A stretch of DNA of 9,539 bases from Mycobacterium sp. Lineage in GTDB: Bacteria > Actinomycetota > Actinomycetes > Mycobacteriales > Mycobacteriaceae. The DNA is taken from positions 1 through 9,539 of the forward strand of contig JAHFVB010000146.1 in the NCBI GenBank assembly GCA_023264755.1, read 5' to 3'. Within the stretch, counting starts at the first letter, position 1; each line of letters starts with the position of its first letter. This document shows, in pieces, positions 1 to 7,070 of this stretch. A program made the translations under genes and the position numbers. The notes under the pieces are model-generated. The model ran no database searches and was not told the DNA's origin. It saw nothing but the letters and a program-made list of their open reading frames with translations.

Positions 1-1
1 C

Positions 2-838
2 GGGCTGACCGTCGCGGAGATCGCGCGGGCCCTGCTGCAGTCCGAGACCGCGGTTGGACAGCGAATCACGCGGGCCAAGAACAAGATTCGTAGCGCGAAT
101 ATACCTCTTCGGGTACCTCCCGCCGAGCTGCTGGCCGAACGAACCCCGCACGTGCTGGCCTGCCTCTACTCGGTGTTCACCGAGGGCTATTGGTCGACGA
201 CGGGACCATCGGCGATCCGTGACGAACTGTGCGACGAGGGGGTGCGGTTGGCCGGGGAACTGTGCCACTTGATGCCGGACTCCCGGGACGCACAGGCCTT
301 GGCTGCGCTGATGTTGCTGCATGATTCGCGCCGCAACACGCGCGTCGACGCTCGGGGCGCCCTGGTGCCCCTCGATGAGCAGGACCGCAGCCGGTGGGAC
401 AGCGGCCGCATCGCGCGCGGGTTGGACCGGCTGCGCGCCGCCGAGGGGGCCGCCGGCAGCTATCTGCCCCAGGCGGTGATCGCCGCGGCGCACGCCACGG
501 CGTCCAGTTGGGCCGACACCGATTGGACGCTGATATGCGCGGCCTATGACCGACTGATCGCCATCGCGGACACTCCGGTGGCGCGAGCCAACCGCGCCTT
601 GGCGGTCGGGTTCCGCGATGGTTTCGAGGCGGGGCTTGGTGCGTTGGACGAGGTCGCCGACGATCCCCGGCTGGCCCGGTCGAATACGGTGGCCCCGATT
701 CGGGCGGAGCTGCTGCGGCGGGCCGGTCGGCTGGCCGAGGCAGCGGATTGGTACCGAAGGGCCTTGGAGTACCCCGGCTCCGCGCCGTCGCGCGAATTCC
801 TCGAGCGCAGGTTGGCCCAATGCGTCGGCCACCCCTGA
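2..838 (+). CDS. ECF sigma factor, ECF42-like with C-terminal DUF6596/TPR-like extension (5'-truncated by window)
   Basis: This is the 3' part (278 codons plus TGA) of an extracytoplasmic-function sigma factor, which directs RNA polymerase core to a small promoter set. The frame is open from base 2 and the start lies upstream of the window. Residues 2-33 of the fragment (beginning GLTVAEIARALLQSETAVGQ) are the sigma region 4 helix-turn-helix that reads the -35 element. The following ~245 residues match the long C-terminal extension of the ECF42 group: FTEGYW (59-64), LMLLHDSRR (103-111), DEQDRSRWD (125-133), TDWTLICAAYDRL (173-185) and a TPR-like end with PVARANRALAV (192-202) and ERRLAQ. In that group the extension controls activity in place of an anti-sigma factor, and the gene usually sits beside a DGPF/YCII-type protein. 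Any such partner would be upstream of this window. The gene ends 5 nt from the convergent dipeptidase gene. Family assignment is firm; target genes are unknown. Confidence 0.9.
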   Translation, partial: GLTVAEIARALLQSETAVGQRITRAKNKIRSANIPLRVPPAELLAERTPHVLACLYSVFTEGYWSTTGPSAIRDELCDEGVRLAGELCHLMPDSRDAQALAALMLLHDSRRNTRVDARGALVPLDEQDRSRWDSGRIARGLDRLRAAEGAAGSYLPQAVIAAAHATASSWADTDWTLICAAYDRLIAIADTPVARANRALAVGFRDGFEAGLGALDEVADDPRLARSNTVAPIRAELLRRAGRLAEAADWYRRALEYPGSAPSREFLERRLAQCVGHP

Positions 839-843
839 CCGGC

Positions 844-1548
844 TCAGTTGACCGGTACGTCCAAGATGGGCCGGGGATCCTTCGCACCGGGCCCGTCGAA
901 GTGCCACCACTCCCCCGTGTACACCGTCAACCCGCCAGCGCTCATCGCGTCGCGCAGCTGAGCGCGGTTGGCCTGCTGGTCGGCGGTGACGCCATCGGTG
1001 GCATACGCCAGGCTGCGTGGGGTGAAGTCGTCGAAGTCGGTGCCCATGTCCAGCAGCCAGCCGTAGTGCGCATCGGCGACCGTCACGTCGACCGACCGGC
1101 CGGATTCGTGACTGCGTGCGTACTCACTTGGCTTGGCTACCCAATTGGGATTCGGCACCGCTTGGAACATGCGTACCTGCACCTCGTGCGGGCGGTAGCA
1201 GTCCCAGAACACCAGCCGCAGCCCCCTGCTGCGCAGGGTGTCCGCGGCGATCTTGAGCCCCGGTGCCAGGGCCTCGTGCACCAGGCAACGCGCATCGGTC
1301 GGGTACAGCGGTACGCCGACGAAGTTGTTCGCCGTGGCGTAGCGCAGGTCGATGCGGGCATCTGGCACGACGGTGCGCACGTCGATCAGTCCCGCGGCCT
1401 GCGCCTGGGGCGAGACCGGTGGGACGTCGTCGGCGGCGGCCGTCGCGGATGTCATCGAAAGCATGATCGCAGCGAGCCCTCCCGCGAGCGTGCGTAACGG
1501 GCCACGCCGGCTCGGCGTGTTGCGTACCGACCCGCACGCTCGCGGCAA
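844..1548 (-). CDS. Secreted VanX-type D-alanyl-D-alanine dipeptidase (peptidase M15D)
   Basis: 234 aa. The family hydrolyses the D-Ala-D-Ala dipeptide with one zinc ion. The active-site set is complete: zinc ligands in SHESGRSVD (H147, D154) and GEWWH (H216), catalytic Glu E213, and the transition-state Arg in DCYRPHE (R119). Residues 14-39 form an export signal (RR/R followed by a hydrophobic stretch ending TATAAA), so the enzyme probably acts in the envelope. C88 and C117 could form a disulfide there. The only start codon ahead of the signal peptide is TTG at 1548; the next, ATG at codon 29, would destroy the signal. This TTG has no Shine-Dalgarno sequence and lies 6 nt past the rplA stop in the same frame, so translation probably depends on ribosomes ending rplA. 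No vanH/vanA neighbours are present, so a role in peptidoglycan turnover or D-Ala recovery is likelier than glycopeptide resistance. Function is inferred from motifs; the start is the weakest part. Confidence 0.88.
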   Translation of the reverse strand: MPRACGSVRNTPSRRGPLRTLAGGLAAIMLSMTSATAAADDVPPVSPQAQAAGLIDVRTVVPDARIDLRYATANNFVGVPLYPTDARCLVHEALAPGLKIAADTLRSRGLRLVFWDCYRPHEVQVRMFQAVPNPNWVAKPSEYARSHESGRSVDVTVADAHYGWLLDMGTDFDDFTPRSLAYATDGVTADQQANRAQLRDAMSAGGLTVYTGEWWHFDGPGAKDPRPILDVPVN

Positions 1549-1554
1549 GAGGGG

Positions 1555-2262
1555 TTAGGCCTCGGCGAAGTTGCGCGTGATGGTCGGGTCGACGGGGATG
1601 CCCGGTCCGGTCGTCGTCGCGATGACGATCTTCTTCAGGTAACGGCCCTTAGAGGACGCCGGCTTGGCGCGCATGATCTCGTCGAGCGCGGCGCCGTAGT
1701 TCTCGGCCAGCTTCGTCTCGTCGAACGACGCCTTGCCGATCACGAAGTGCAGGTTGGCCTGCTTGTCGACGCGGAAGTTGATCTTGCCGCCCTTGATGTC
1801 GTTGACGGCCTTGGCCACGTCGGGGGTGACGGTTCCGGTCTTCGGGTTGGGCATCAGGCCACGCGGTCCGAGCACTCGGGCGATCTTGCCGACCTTGGCC
1901 ATCTGATCCGGCGTCGCGATGGCGGCGTCGAAGTCCAGGAATCCGCCCTGGATCTTCTCGATCAGGTCGTCGCTGCCCACCTCATCGGCGCCTGCGGCCA
2001 GTGCGGCCTCGGCCTTGTCACCCACGGCGAACACGATCACGCGGGCGGTCTTGCCGGTGCCGTGGGGAAGGTTGACGGTGCCACGCACCATCTGGTCGGC
2101 CTTGCGGGGGTCGACGCCCAGGCGGATGGCCACCTCGACGGTCGCGTCCTGCTTCTTCGACGACGTCTCCTTGGCCAGCTTGGCGGCCTGGAGCGGGGTG
2201 TAGAGATTGTCGCGGTCGACCTTTTCGGCGGCTTCGCGGTAGGCCTTGCTCGTCTTGCTCAT
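1555..2262 (-). CDS. rplA: 50S ribosomal protein L1 (uL1)
   Basis: 235 aa, the length of the M. tuberculosis protein and near-identical to it as I remember it (start [16 protein letters not shown], core [17 protein letters not shown], end [11 protein letters not shown]). L1 binds 23S rRNA at the mobile L1 stalk, helps release deacylated tRNA from the E site, and in many bacteria represses its own rplK-rplA mRNA. I chose ATG at 2262 because it matches the family start. A TTG four codons upstream (2274) would add MDSP and is less likely. The Shine-Dalgarno match is weak. It follows rplK by 80 nt, and its TAA is followed in the same frame, 6 nt later, by the TTG of the dipeptidase gene. Essential core gene; identity is secure. 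Confidence 0.98.
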   Translation of the reverse strand: MSKTSKAYREAAEKVDRDNLYTPLQAAKLAKETSSKKQDATVEVAIRLGVDPRKADQMVRGTVNLPHGTGKTARVIVFAVGDKAEAALAAGADEVGSDDLIEKIQGGFLDFDAAIATPDQMAKVGKIARVLGPRGLMPNPKTGTVTPDVAKAVNDIKGGKINFRVDKQANLHFVIGKASFDETKLAENYGAALDEIMRAKPASSKGRYLKKIVIATTTGPGIPVDPTITRNFAEA

Positions 2263-2342
2263 TGGGGAATCCAATCGTGTGTTGTTGGAGTCGTGGTCAG
2301 CGGGCCGGAGCTGGCCCTCCCACGCCTTCTTGGGGGTACTGC

Positions 2343-2777
2343 TTAGACGACGGTGATGCCCATCGACCGGGCGGTGCCGGCGATGATCTTCGCCGCGGCG
2401 TCGATGTCGTTGGCGTTGAGATCTTCCTTCTTGGTCTCGGCGATCTCACGCACCTGATCCCAGGTCACCTTGGCGACCTTGGTCTTGTGGGGCTCACCGG
2501 AGCCCTTCTGCACACCTGCGGCCTTGAGCAGCAGCTTGGCGGCGGGCGGCGTCTTCAGCGCGAACGTGAAGCTGCGGTCCTCGTAGACGGTGATCTCCAC
2601 GGGGATGACGTTGCCGCGCTGGCTCTCCGTCGCCTGGTTGTAGGCGTTGCAGAACTCCATGATGTTGACGCCGTGCTGACCCAGCGCGGGCCCGACGGGC
2701 GGGGCCGGGTTGGCCTTCCCGGCCTCGATCTGCAGCTTGATCAGCCCGGTGATCTTCTTCTTTTTCTTGGGGGCCAT
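2343..2777 (-). CDS. rplK: 50S ribosomal protein L11 (uL11)
   Basis: 144 aa (about 142 in M. tuberculosis). L11 with 23S rRNA helices 43/44 forms the GTPase-associated centre that contacts elongation factors and RelA. The N-terminal domain carries [20 protein letters not shown] (residues 22-41); P26 and P27 correspond to the prolines where thiopeptides such as thiostrepton bind. The C-terminal rRNA-binding domain shows [30 protein letters not shown] and the typical end ARSMGITVV. The N-terminus has five lysines in a row (residues 4-8). ATG start at 2777 with an AGGA-type ribosome site about 10 nt upstream. It lies 37 nt after nusG and 80 nt before rplA in the usual secE-nusG-rplK-rplA order. 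Confidence 0.98.
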   Translation of the reverse strand: MAPKKKKKITGLIKLQIEAGKANPAPPVGPALGQHGVNIMEFCNAYNQATESQRGNVIPVEITVYEDRSFTFALKTPPAAKLLLKAAGVQKGSGEPHKTKVAKVTWDQVREIAETKKEDLNANDIDAAAKIIAGTARSMGITVV

Positions 2778-2814
2778 GAGTGTTCGGTCCTGCGCTTTCT
2801 GGTCTTGTAGTGCT

Positions 2815-3669
<855 letters not shown>

Positions 3670-3702
3670 CTAAAACGTCTTCTGCTCGTAGGTGCAGCTT
3701 CG

Positions 3703-4170
3703 TCAGCCGAACACCAGGGTCACGAGCTTGGTGAGGCCGAGGTCGACCCCGCCGATCAGCGCCACCATGAAGGCCAGGAAGACCAGCACCACGGTGGTGT
3801 AGCTGACCATCTGCTTGCGGTTCGGCCAGATGACCTTGCGCAGTTCGGCGATGACCTGCTTGAGGTAGTTGAAGACGTAGGCGATCGGATTGCGCGACTT
3901 GTCCGACTTCGTCTTGGTCTTCTTGGGCCGCTTGCCGTCCCCGTTCTTGGTCGAGTCGCCCTTCGCATCGGTGGCGGACGAGTCGGCGTCGGCGAGCTCA
4001 CGCCGCGGGCGCTTGCCGGTGGGACGCTGGGGACGCGTCACCACGGCAGTCTGTCCGCGCGTGCCGGCGATCCCGGCGTCGTCCGTGTCGAGCTCGGAGT
4101 CGACACCTGAGTCGACATCTGAGTCGACGTCGTCGAGCTCGGAGTCAACATCGTCGCGCTCGTCGCTCAC
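3703..4170 (-). CDS. secE: Preprotein translocase subunit SecE
   Basis: 155 aa. SecE clamps the SecY channel of the Sec export machinery in the inner membrane. The conserved part is C-terminal: an amphipathic helix [20 protein letters not shown] (102-121) and one membrane segment (about 124-146), ending [10 protein letters not shown]. This is the short one-TM SecE common outside enterobacteria, with a long charged N-terminal cytoplasmic tail as in other mycobacteria. The first ~32 residues are Asp/Ser repeats (VDSELD occurs twice, 15 residues apart), followed by a Lys/Arg-rich region (about 47-95). The start is GTG 4170 with AAAGG 6 nt upstream, giving the family start MSDE. The reading frame stays open upstream through tRNA-Trp, but that part is not protein. 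It sits 65 nt after tRNA-Trp and 48 nt before nusG. Confidence 0.96.
   Translation of the reverse strand: MSDERDDVDSELDDVDSDVDSGVDSELDTDDAGIAGTRGQTAVVTRPQRPTGKRPRRELADADSSATDAKGDSTKNGDGKRPKKTKTKSDKSRNPIAYVFNYLKQVIAELRKVIWPNRKQMVSYTTVVLVFLAFMVALIGGVDLGLTKLVTLVFG
4132..4150. repeat. Short in-frame direct repeat in secE acidic tail (second copy at 4087-4105)
   Basis: A 19-bp unit occurs at 4132-4150 and again at 4087-4105 with one mismatch, 45 bp (15 codons) apart. GAGTCGACA/G-type 12-bp units lie between the copies. It encodes the repeated VDSELD motif of the SecE tail, so copy number could change without shifting the frame. Confidence 0.75.
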
Positions 4171-4235
4171 CGCATGCCTTTCGTCTGCTAGGTGACCACC
4201 TTCGGAAGTGGCCACGCCTTCGGTATTCAGTTGAG

Positions 4236-4308
<73 letters not shown>

Positions 4309-4422
4309 CTGCGGTTGGCAGGCCAACCCACGCATCCGGGGCTCACACAATTCACGCGCTCCCCGATCGGTCGATCAGAAACCGACGGACAGCGCGCTGA
4401 ATTGGGAAAACCCCGAGTTCCG

Positions 4423-4428
4423 AGTGTA
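4423..4428 (-). promoter_or_regulatory. Candidate -10 element ahead of tRNA-Trp/secE
   Basis: TACACT on the minus strand matches the SigA -10 pattern and lies in the 176-nt gap between hadC and tRNA-Trp, about 115 nt ahead of the tRNA. No good -35 is visible at 16-19 nt spacing. The rest of the gap holds an imperfect GATCG-GT-CGATC inverted repeat near 4364-4375 and no clear terminator. It could give tRNA-Trp-secE-nusG a start separate from the had genes. Confidence 0.3.
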
Positions 4429-4484
4429 GCGCGGTGCCGGTCCGACTTACTAATCCCGGGTCGCGCGCTCCTGCCGAACGCGAT

Positions 4485-4994
4485 TCAACCCCCGACTGCG
4501 GTCCGGATGACCTGACCGCTCTCGGGGTCCCACTTGACGGAGATCGAGTTGTCGCCGTCGTGGCCCATGAGCGTCGTGAAGGCCTCCAGCACGAGTTCGC
4601 CGTCGGCGTCGCTGCAGACGCTTCTGGTGACCACGATGTCGGCTCCGAAGCGCTCCACGACGGACTGGATCTCCATGTAGGCCCGCAGGGTCACGCCGAC
4701 CTTGAGTGGCTGATGGAAGACGAACTTCTGGTCGACCTGGACGATCTGCATGGTGGCCATGCCGACGTCGACGTGCCGAAAGAAGTCCTGTTGGACGAGC
4801 AGGGCCAGGATGGACGGGAACGTCAGCGAAGCGATGAGGTCGTCGTGCCCGAGTTCGGCGGCGGCGTCCTCGTCGAACGTCGCCGGATCGTCGGCCTTGA
4901 TCGCGCGTGCGAACTGGCGGACCTGCTCGCGGCCGATCTTGAAGGTCTCGGGATAGTGGTGCACCATCCCCTGGATGTCGGCCTTTAGTGGCAC
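4485..4994 (-). CDS. hadC: (3R)-hydroxyacyl-ACP dehydratase subunit HadC
   Basis: 169 aa, close in length and sequence to M. tuberculosis HadC (166 aa). HadC pairs with HadB to form the HadBC dehydratase, which removes water from long 3-hydroxyacyl-AcpM intermediates during mycolic acid elongation in FAS-II. It is a single hot-dog domain that lacks the Asp/His hydratase dyad and acts as the substrate-shaping subunit. Shared marks include YPETFKIGREQVRQFARAIK (14-33), DFFRHVDVGMATMQIVQVDQ (70-89) and ERFGADIVVTR (114-124). The start is GTG 4994: it gives the family start and lies 1 nt past the hadB stop (TGA-C-GTG). No strong Shine-Dalgarno sequence precedes it, so translation is probably coupled to hadB. 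Longer starts within hadB are unsupported. Confidence 0.96.
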   Translation of the reverse strand: MPLKADIQGMVHHYPETFKIGREQVRQFARAIKADDPATFDEDAAAELGHDDLIASLTFPSILALLVQQDFFRHVDVGMATMQIVQVDQKFVFHQPLKVGVTLRAYMEIQSVVERFGADIVVTRSVCSDADGELVLEAFTTLMGHDGDNSISVKWDPESGQVIRTAVGG

Positions 4995-4995
4995 G

Positions 4996-5424
4996 TCACG
5001 CCAGCTTTGCGGTCGCAGTGGCGCGGCCGAAGATCTTCTTTCCGCCGGTGGTCGCGGAGATCGCAATGACGATCGACTTGGTCTCGGGCTCGACGGACTT
5101 GACCCGTCCGTTGAAGACGATTTCGGCGCCGACGCCGTCGTTGGGCACCGGTACGACGGCGGTGAAGCGGACGTTGTACTCGGTGACCGCGGCCGGATCG
5201 CCGATCCACGAGGTCACGTAGCCGCCGCCCAGCCCCATGGTCAGCATGCCGTGCGCGATGGCGGTGTCCAGGCCGACCTGCTTGGCGATTTCGTCATCCC
5301 AGTGGATGGGGTTGAGGTCACCGGAAACGCCGGCGTAGTTCACCAGGTCCGTCCGTGTCAGCGGGATCACGCGCTCGGGGAGCTCGTCACCCACCTTCAC
5401 GGAGCTGAACTCACGCAGTGCCAT
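4996..5424 (-). CDS. hadB: (3R)-hydroxyacyl-ACP dehydratase catalytic subunit HadB
   Basis: 142 aa, the same length as M. tuberculosis HadB. It is a MaoC-like hot-dog domain and the catalytic partner of both HadA and HadC in the FAS-II dehydratases. The hydratase motif is intact: GDLNPIHWDDEIA (35-47) with D36 and H41. Further family marks are AIAHGMLTMGLGGGYVTSW, YNVRFTAVVPVPNDG and the end GRATATAKLA. The ATG at 5424 is preceded by AAAGGG with 8-nt spacing and gives the family start MALREFSS. It overlaps the end of hadA by 14 nt and is followed 1 nt later by hadC, a typical coupled operon. Essential in mycobacteria. Confidence 0.98.
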   Translation of the reverse strand: MALREFSSVKVGDELPERVIPLTRTDLVNYAGVSGDLNPIHWDDEIAKQVGLDTAIAHGMLTMGLGGGYVTSWIGDPAAVTEYNVRFTAVVPVPNDGVGAEIVFNGRVKSVEPETKSIVIAISATTGGKKIFGRATATAKLA

Positions 5425-5887
5425 CAGTAAAGCCCTTTCCAGTCTCATCCGAACGACCAGCCAAGGTCGTGTACGACTCCTGCACGGCGTCGCCCTGCTC
5501 ATTGGTGATGATGTTCTTCGTCACGATGATGTCGGTGCCGTGCGCCTGCCGCACCGAGTGCACGTATACGTCGCAGTAAAGCCGGTCGCCCGCGTGGATC
5601 GGACGCAGGAACTTCAATTCCTGATCGACCTGGACGATCTGGGCGTCCTGGATGCCGATGTTGGCGTTGGCGAAGAAGGCCGTCTGCGCCTGATATCCGA
5701 AGACCGAGATGAACGTCAGCGGGGCCGGCAGCGTGTCATGGCCAAGCTCGGCCGCGACGTCCTCGTCGTGGTAGGCGGGGTCGTCGTTCTTGACGGCGAC
5801 GGCGTACTCGCGCACCTTCTCACGCCCGACCTCGTAGAAGTCGGGGTACCGATAGTGCATCCCAACGATCTTCGACGACAGCGACAC
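5411..5887 (-). CDS. hadA: (3R)-hydroxyacyl-ACP dehydratase subunit HadA, with Ser at position 61
   Basis: 158 aa, the length of M. tuberculosis HadA. It is a hot-dog domain without the catalytic dyad and pairs with HadB as HadAB, which acts on shorter FAS-II intermediates than HadBC. Shared marks: IVGMHYRYPDFYEVGREKVR (7-26), AQIVQVDQELKF, YCDVYVHSVRQAHGTDIIVT and ESYTTLAGR. Start GTG 5887 gives the family N-terminus and leaves a 52-nt gap to rpmG. The ribosome site is weak (AGG about 10 nt upstream). Residue 61 is Ser (codon TCG, 5705-5707) within LTFISVFGY, where M. tuberculosis has the Cys that reacts with activated thiacetazone and isoxyl. The residue next to it and the surrounding helix are conserved, so the alignment at this point is unambiguous. 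Confidence 0.97.
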   Translation of the reverse strand: MSLSSKIVGMHYRYPDFYEVGREKVREYAVAVKNDDPAYHDEDVAAELGHDTLPAPLTFISVFGYQAQTAFFANANIGIQDAQIVQVDQELKFLRPIHAGDRLYCDVYVHSVRQAHGTDIIVTKNIITNEQGDAVQESYTTLAGRSDETGKGFTDGTA

Positions 5888-5914
5888 GGTTTGAGAACCT
5901 ATCTCGTCAACTCT

Positions 5915-5930
5915 CGAGGGAGCACCCTCG
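5915..5930 (-). other. GC-rich hairpin in rpmG-hadA spacer
   Basis: CGAGGG and CCCTCG form a perfect 6-bp stem with a 4-nt loop. It lies 9 nt past the rpmG stop and 27 nt ahead of hadA. No T-run follows on the transcribed strand, so it is not a classic intrinsic terminator. It could be an RNA processing or stability element. Confidence 0.5.
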
Positions 5931-5939
5931 GGCAAAGCA

Positions 5940-6107
5940 CTAACGCGATTCCTTGTGCGCCCGGTGAGTGCCGCAGTTCGGGCAGAACTTCTTCAGTTCC
6001 AACCGATCGGGGTCGTTGCGCCGATTCTTCTTCGTGATGTAGTTGCGGTGCTTGCACACCTCACAGGCCAAGGTGATCTTGGGCCGTACGTCTGTACTCG
6101 AGGCCAC
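5940..6107 (-). CDS. rpmG: 50S ribosomal protein L33 (bL33), zinc-binding form
   Basis: 55 aa, identical in length to M. tuberculosis RpmG2 and nearly the same in sequence. It is a small ribosomal protein of the large subunit near the E site. Two CxxC pairs are present: CEVC (C15, C18) and CPNC (C42, C45), so this is the zinc-holding (C+) paralogue. The cysteine-less paralogue made under zinc starvation would be elsewhere. The start is GTG 6107 with GAAGGA 8 nt upstream, giving [18 protein letters not shown]; the stop is TAG. It lies 39 nt after tRNA-Met and 52 nt before hadA. Confidence 0.97.
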   Translation of the reverse strand: MASSTDVRPKITLACEVCKHRNYITKKNRRNDPDRLELKKFCPNCGTHRAHKESR

Positions 6108-6146
6108 GTCCGTCGTCCTTCTTCAGTGAATTGCATTGTCGATCTG

Positions 6147-6220
6147 TAGCGGTGGGGGGGCTCGATCCCCCGACCTCACGATTATGAGTCGTGCGCTCTA
6201 ACCAGCTGAGCTACACCGCC
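6147..6220 (-). tRNA. metT: Elongator tRNA-Met (anticodon CAT)
   Basis: 74 nt. GGCGGTG pairs with CACCGCT, leaving a G1-U72 wobble at the end of the acceptor stem; the discriminator is A73. The D arm is GCTC/GAGC. The anticodon stem CACGA/TCGTG closes the loop CTCATAA. It lacks the three G-C pairs of an initiator, so it is the elongator. The T stem GGGGG/CCCCC closes the loop ATCGAGC, with A at position 54 instead of the usual T. The 3' CCA is not encoded. It sits between tRNA-Thr and rpmG. Confidence 0.96.
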
Positions 6221-6281
6221 ATGCCAGGTGCCTATGGCCAGCGGCAGCTTCTCCCGACGCCGCCCGTGCCTAGCTCCACCG

Positions 6282-6354
6282 AGCCCCCTAACGGAATCGA
6301 ACCGTTGACCTTTTCCTTACCATGGAAACGCTCTACCGACTGAGCTAAGGGGGC
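6282..6354 (-). tRNA. thrT: tRNA-Thr (anticodon GGT)
   Basis: 73 nt. The acceptor GCCCCCT/AGGGGGC is fully paired and the discriminator is T. The D arm is GCTC/GAGC. The anticodon stem TTTCC/GGAAA closes the loop ATGGTAA with anticodon GGT, reading ACC and ACT. The T arm AACGG/CCGTT carries the canonical loop TTCGATT. The 3' CCA is not encoded. It is the first RNA of the leftward block, 61 nt ahead of tRNA-Met. Confidence 0.98.
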
Positions 6355-6412
6355 CTGCTCTACTGCTCCGAAGCCCGGGCACGAATGGTGGTCCATGCCG
6401 TGGGCCTTAAAG

Positions 6413-6442
6413 AGGGTACATTCCCGGCGTTTCCCTAGCCAA
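6413..6442 (-). promoter_or_regulatory. Candidate promoter for the tRNA-Thr-led operon
   Basis: On the minus strand TTGGCT (6437-6442) and TACCCT (6413-6418) are separated by 18 nt. They match the SigA consensus at TTG-x-C and TAxxxT. Transcription would begin near 6406, giving a leader of about 50 nt before tRNA-Thr, which starts the rpmG-had-secE-rpl block. Confidence 0.45.
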
Positions 6443-6447
6443 ACCGC

Positions 6448-6951
6448 TCATAGCGCGACGGCTACGCCCTGGGCGAACCGCTGGTCACGAAGCACGATGG
6501 CATCCAGGTCCGCGGCCTGCGGCACGTCGAACACCACCGCCGCGTCGATCGACTTACCTGGCTCGACATCCTTGGCGGCCGGCCCGACATAGCGCCATGC
6601 CTCCTGGTCGACCCCGTACTGGGTCATGCCGTCGGAGACGGAGTCGAAGGCCGTCCGGAACGTCTGCCTGACTCCGGAGACGTTCGTGGCGGTGAGTTTG
6701 ACGACCACGAACTTGCCGGCGGCGGTGATGTTGCGTTCCGGGTATTCGGGGTCGGCGAGTACGTCGGTGGTCTCGGCGCGGTGGACGACGAAGTCGAAGC
6801 TGCCGGCCCGCGCCTCGGCGCCAGGGGTGGGCGGCGCGCCGCCGCCGGTCACCGCGACGACCAGCGCGACGACGCAGGCCACCGCGACCGCGACCGCGAT
6901 GAGCGCGAGCCCGCCCCGGCCGTTCGTCGTTGCCGCGTCTGTCGTCGTCAC
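6448..6951 (-). CDS. Membrane-anchored DUF4352-like protein
   Basis: 167 aa from GTG 6951, which has AGGAAG about 9 nt upstream. A TTG at 6993 would add 14 residues and is less likely. There is a short cytoplasmic tail, one membrane segment (about residues 13-35, LALIAVAVAVACVVALVVAV), and an outward-facing immunoglobulin-like beta domain. That domain contains GKFVVVKLTATNVSG (79-93) and a C-terminal PGKSIDAAVVFDVP (131-144), both hallmarks of the DUF4352 fold. No enzyme motif and no lipobox Cys are present. It is related to the C-terminal domain of the DUF2510 protein at 7898-9127. It lies 93 nt ahead of tRNA-Thr on the same strand and is divergent from the glyoxalase gene (119-nt gap). Function unknown; the family is thought to bind or stabilise envelope partners. 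Confidence 0.85.
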   Translation of the reverse strand: MTTTDAATTNGRGGLALIAVAVAVACVVALVVAVTGGGAPPTPGAEARAGSFDFVVHRAETTDVLADPEYPERNITAAGKFVVVKLTATNVSGVRQTFRTAFDSVSDGMTQYGVDQEAWRYVGPAAKDVEPGKSIDAAVVFDVPQAADLDAIVLRDQRFAQGVAVAL

Positions 6952-7058
6952 CTCGCCGCACTTCCTGTGGATTGCCTGCAGAAGCCCTGACAACCACCAT
7001 AAACCCGCGCCTGACCGGCGGCAACGGAGCCTTGGTCCGCCAGCGCCCGACCACCACC

Positions 7059-7064
7059 TAGGCT
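7059..7064 (+). promoter_or_regulatory. Candidate -10 for leaderless transcription of the glyoxalase II gene
   Basis: TAGGCT ends 6 nt before the ATG at 7071, and no Shine-Dalgarno sequence is present there (TTGGGCC). This spacing puts the start of transcription on the A of the ATG, a common arrangement in mycobacteria. No clear -35 is visible. Confidence 0.4.
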
Positions 7065-7070
7065 TGGGCC

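Noticed and set aside
748..1497. 249-codon plus-strand frame over the sigma/dipeptidase junction
   Set aside because: It overlaps the end of the sigma gene and is antisense to the dipeptidase with its intact zinc site; no ribosome site or domain.
844..1548. Vancomycin resistance determinant
   Set aside because: Only a VanX-type peptidase is present; there is no VanH dehydrogenase, D-Ala-D-Lac ligase or VanRS nearby, and the protein carries an export signal, unlike cytoplasmic VanX.
2263..2274. TTG at 2274 as the rplA start
   Set aside because: The ATG at 2262 gives the conserved MSKTSKAYR start and the usual 235-aa length.
4995..5066. Upstream extension of hadC inside hadB
   Set aside because: The extra 24 residues are an off-frame reading of hadB; GTG 4994 gives the family N-terminus directly after the hadB stop.
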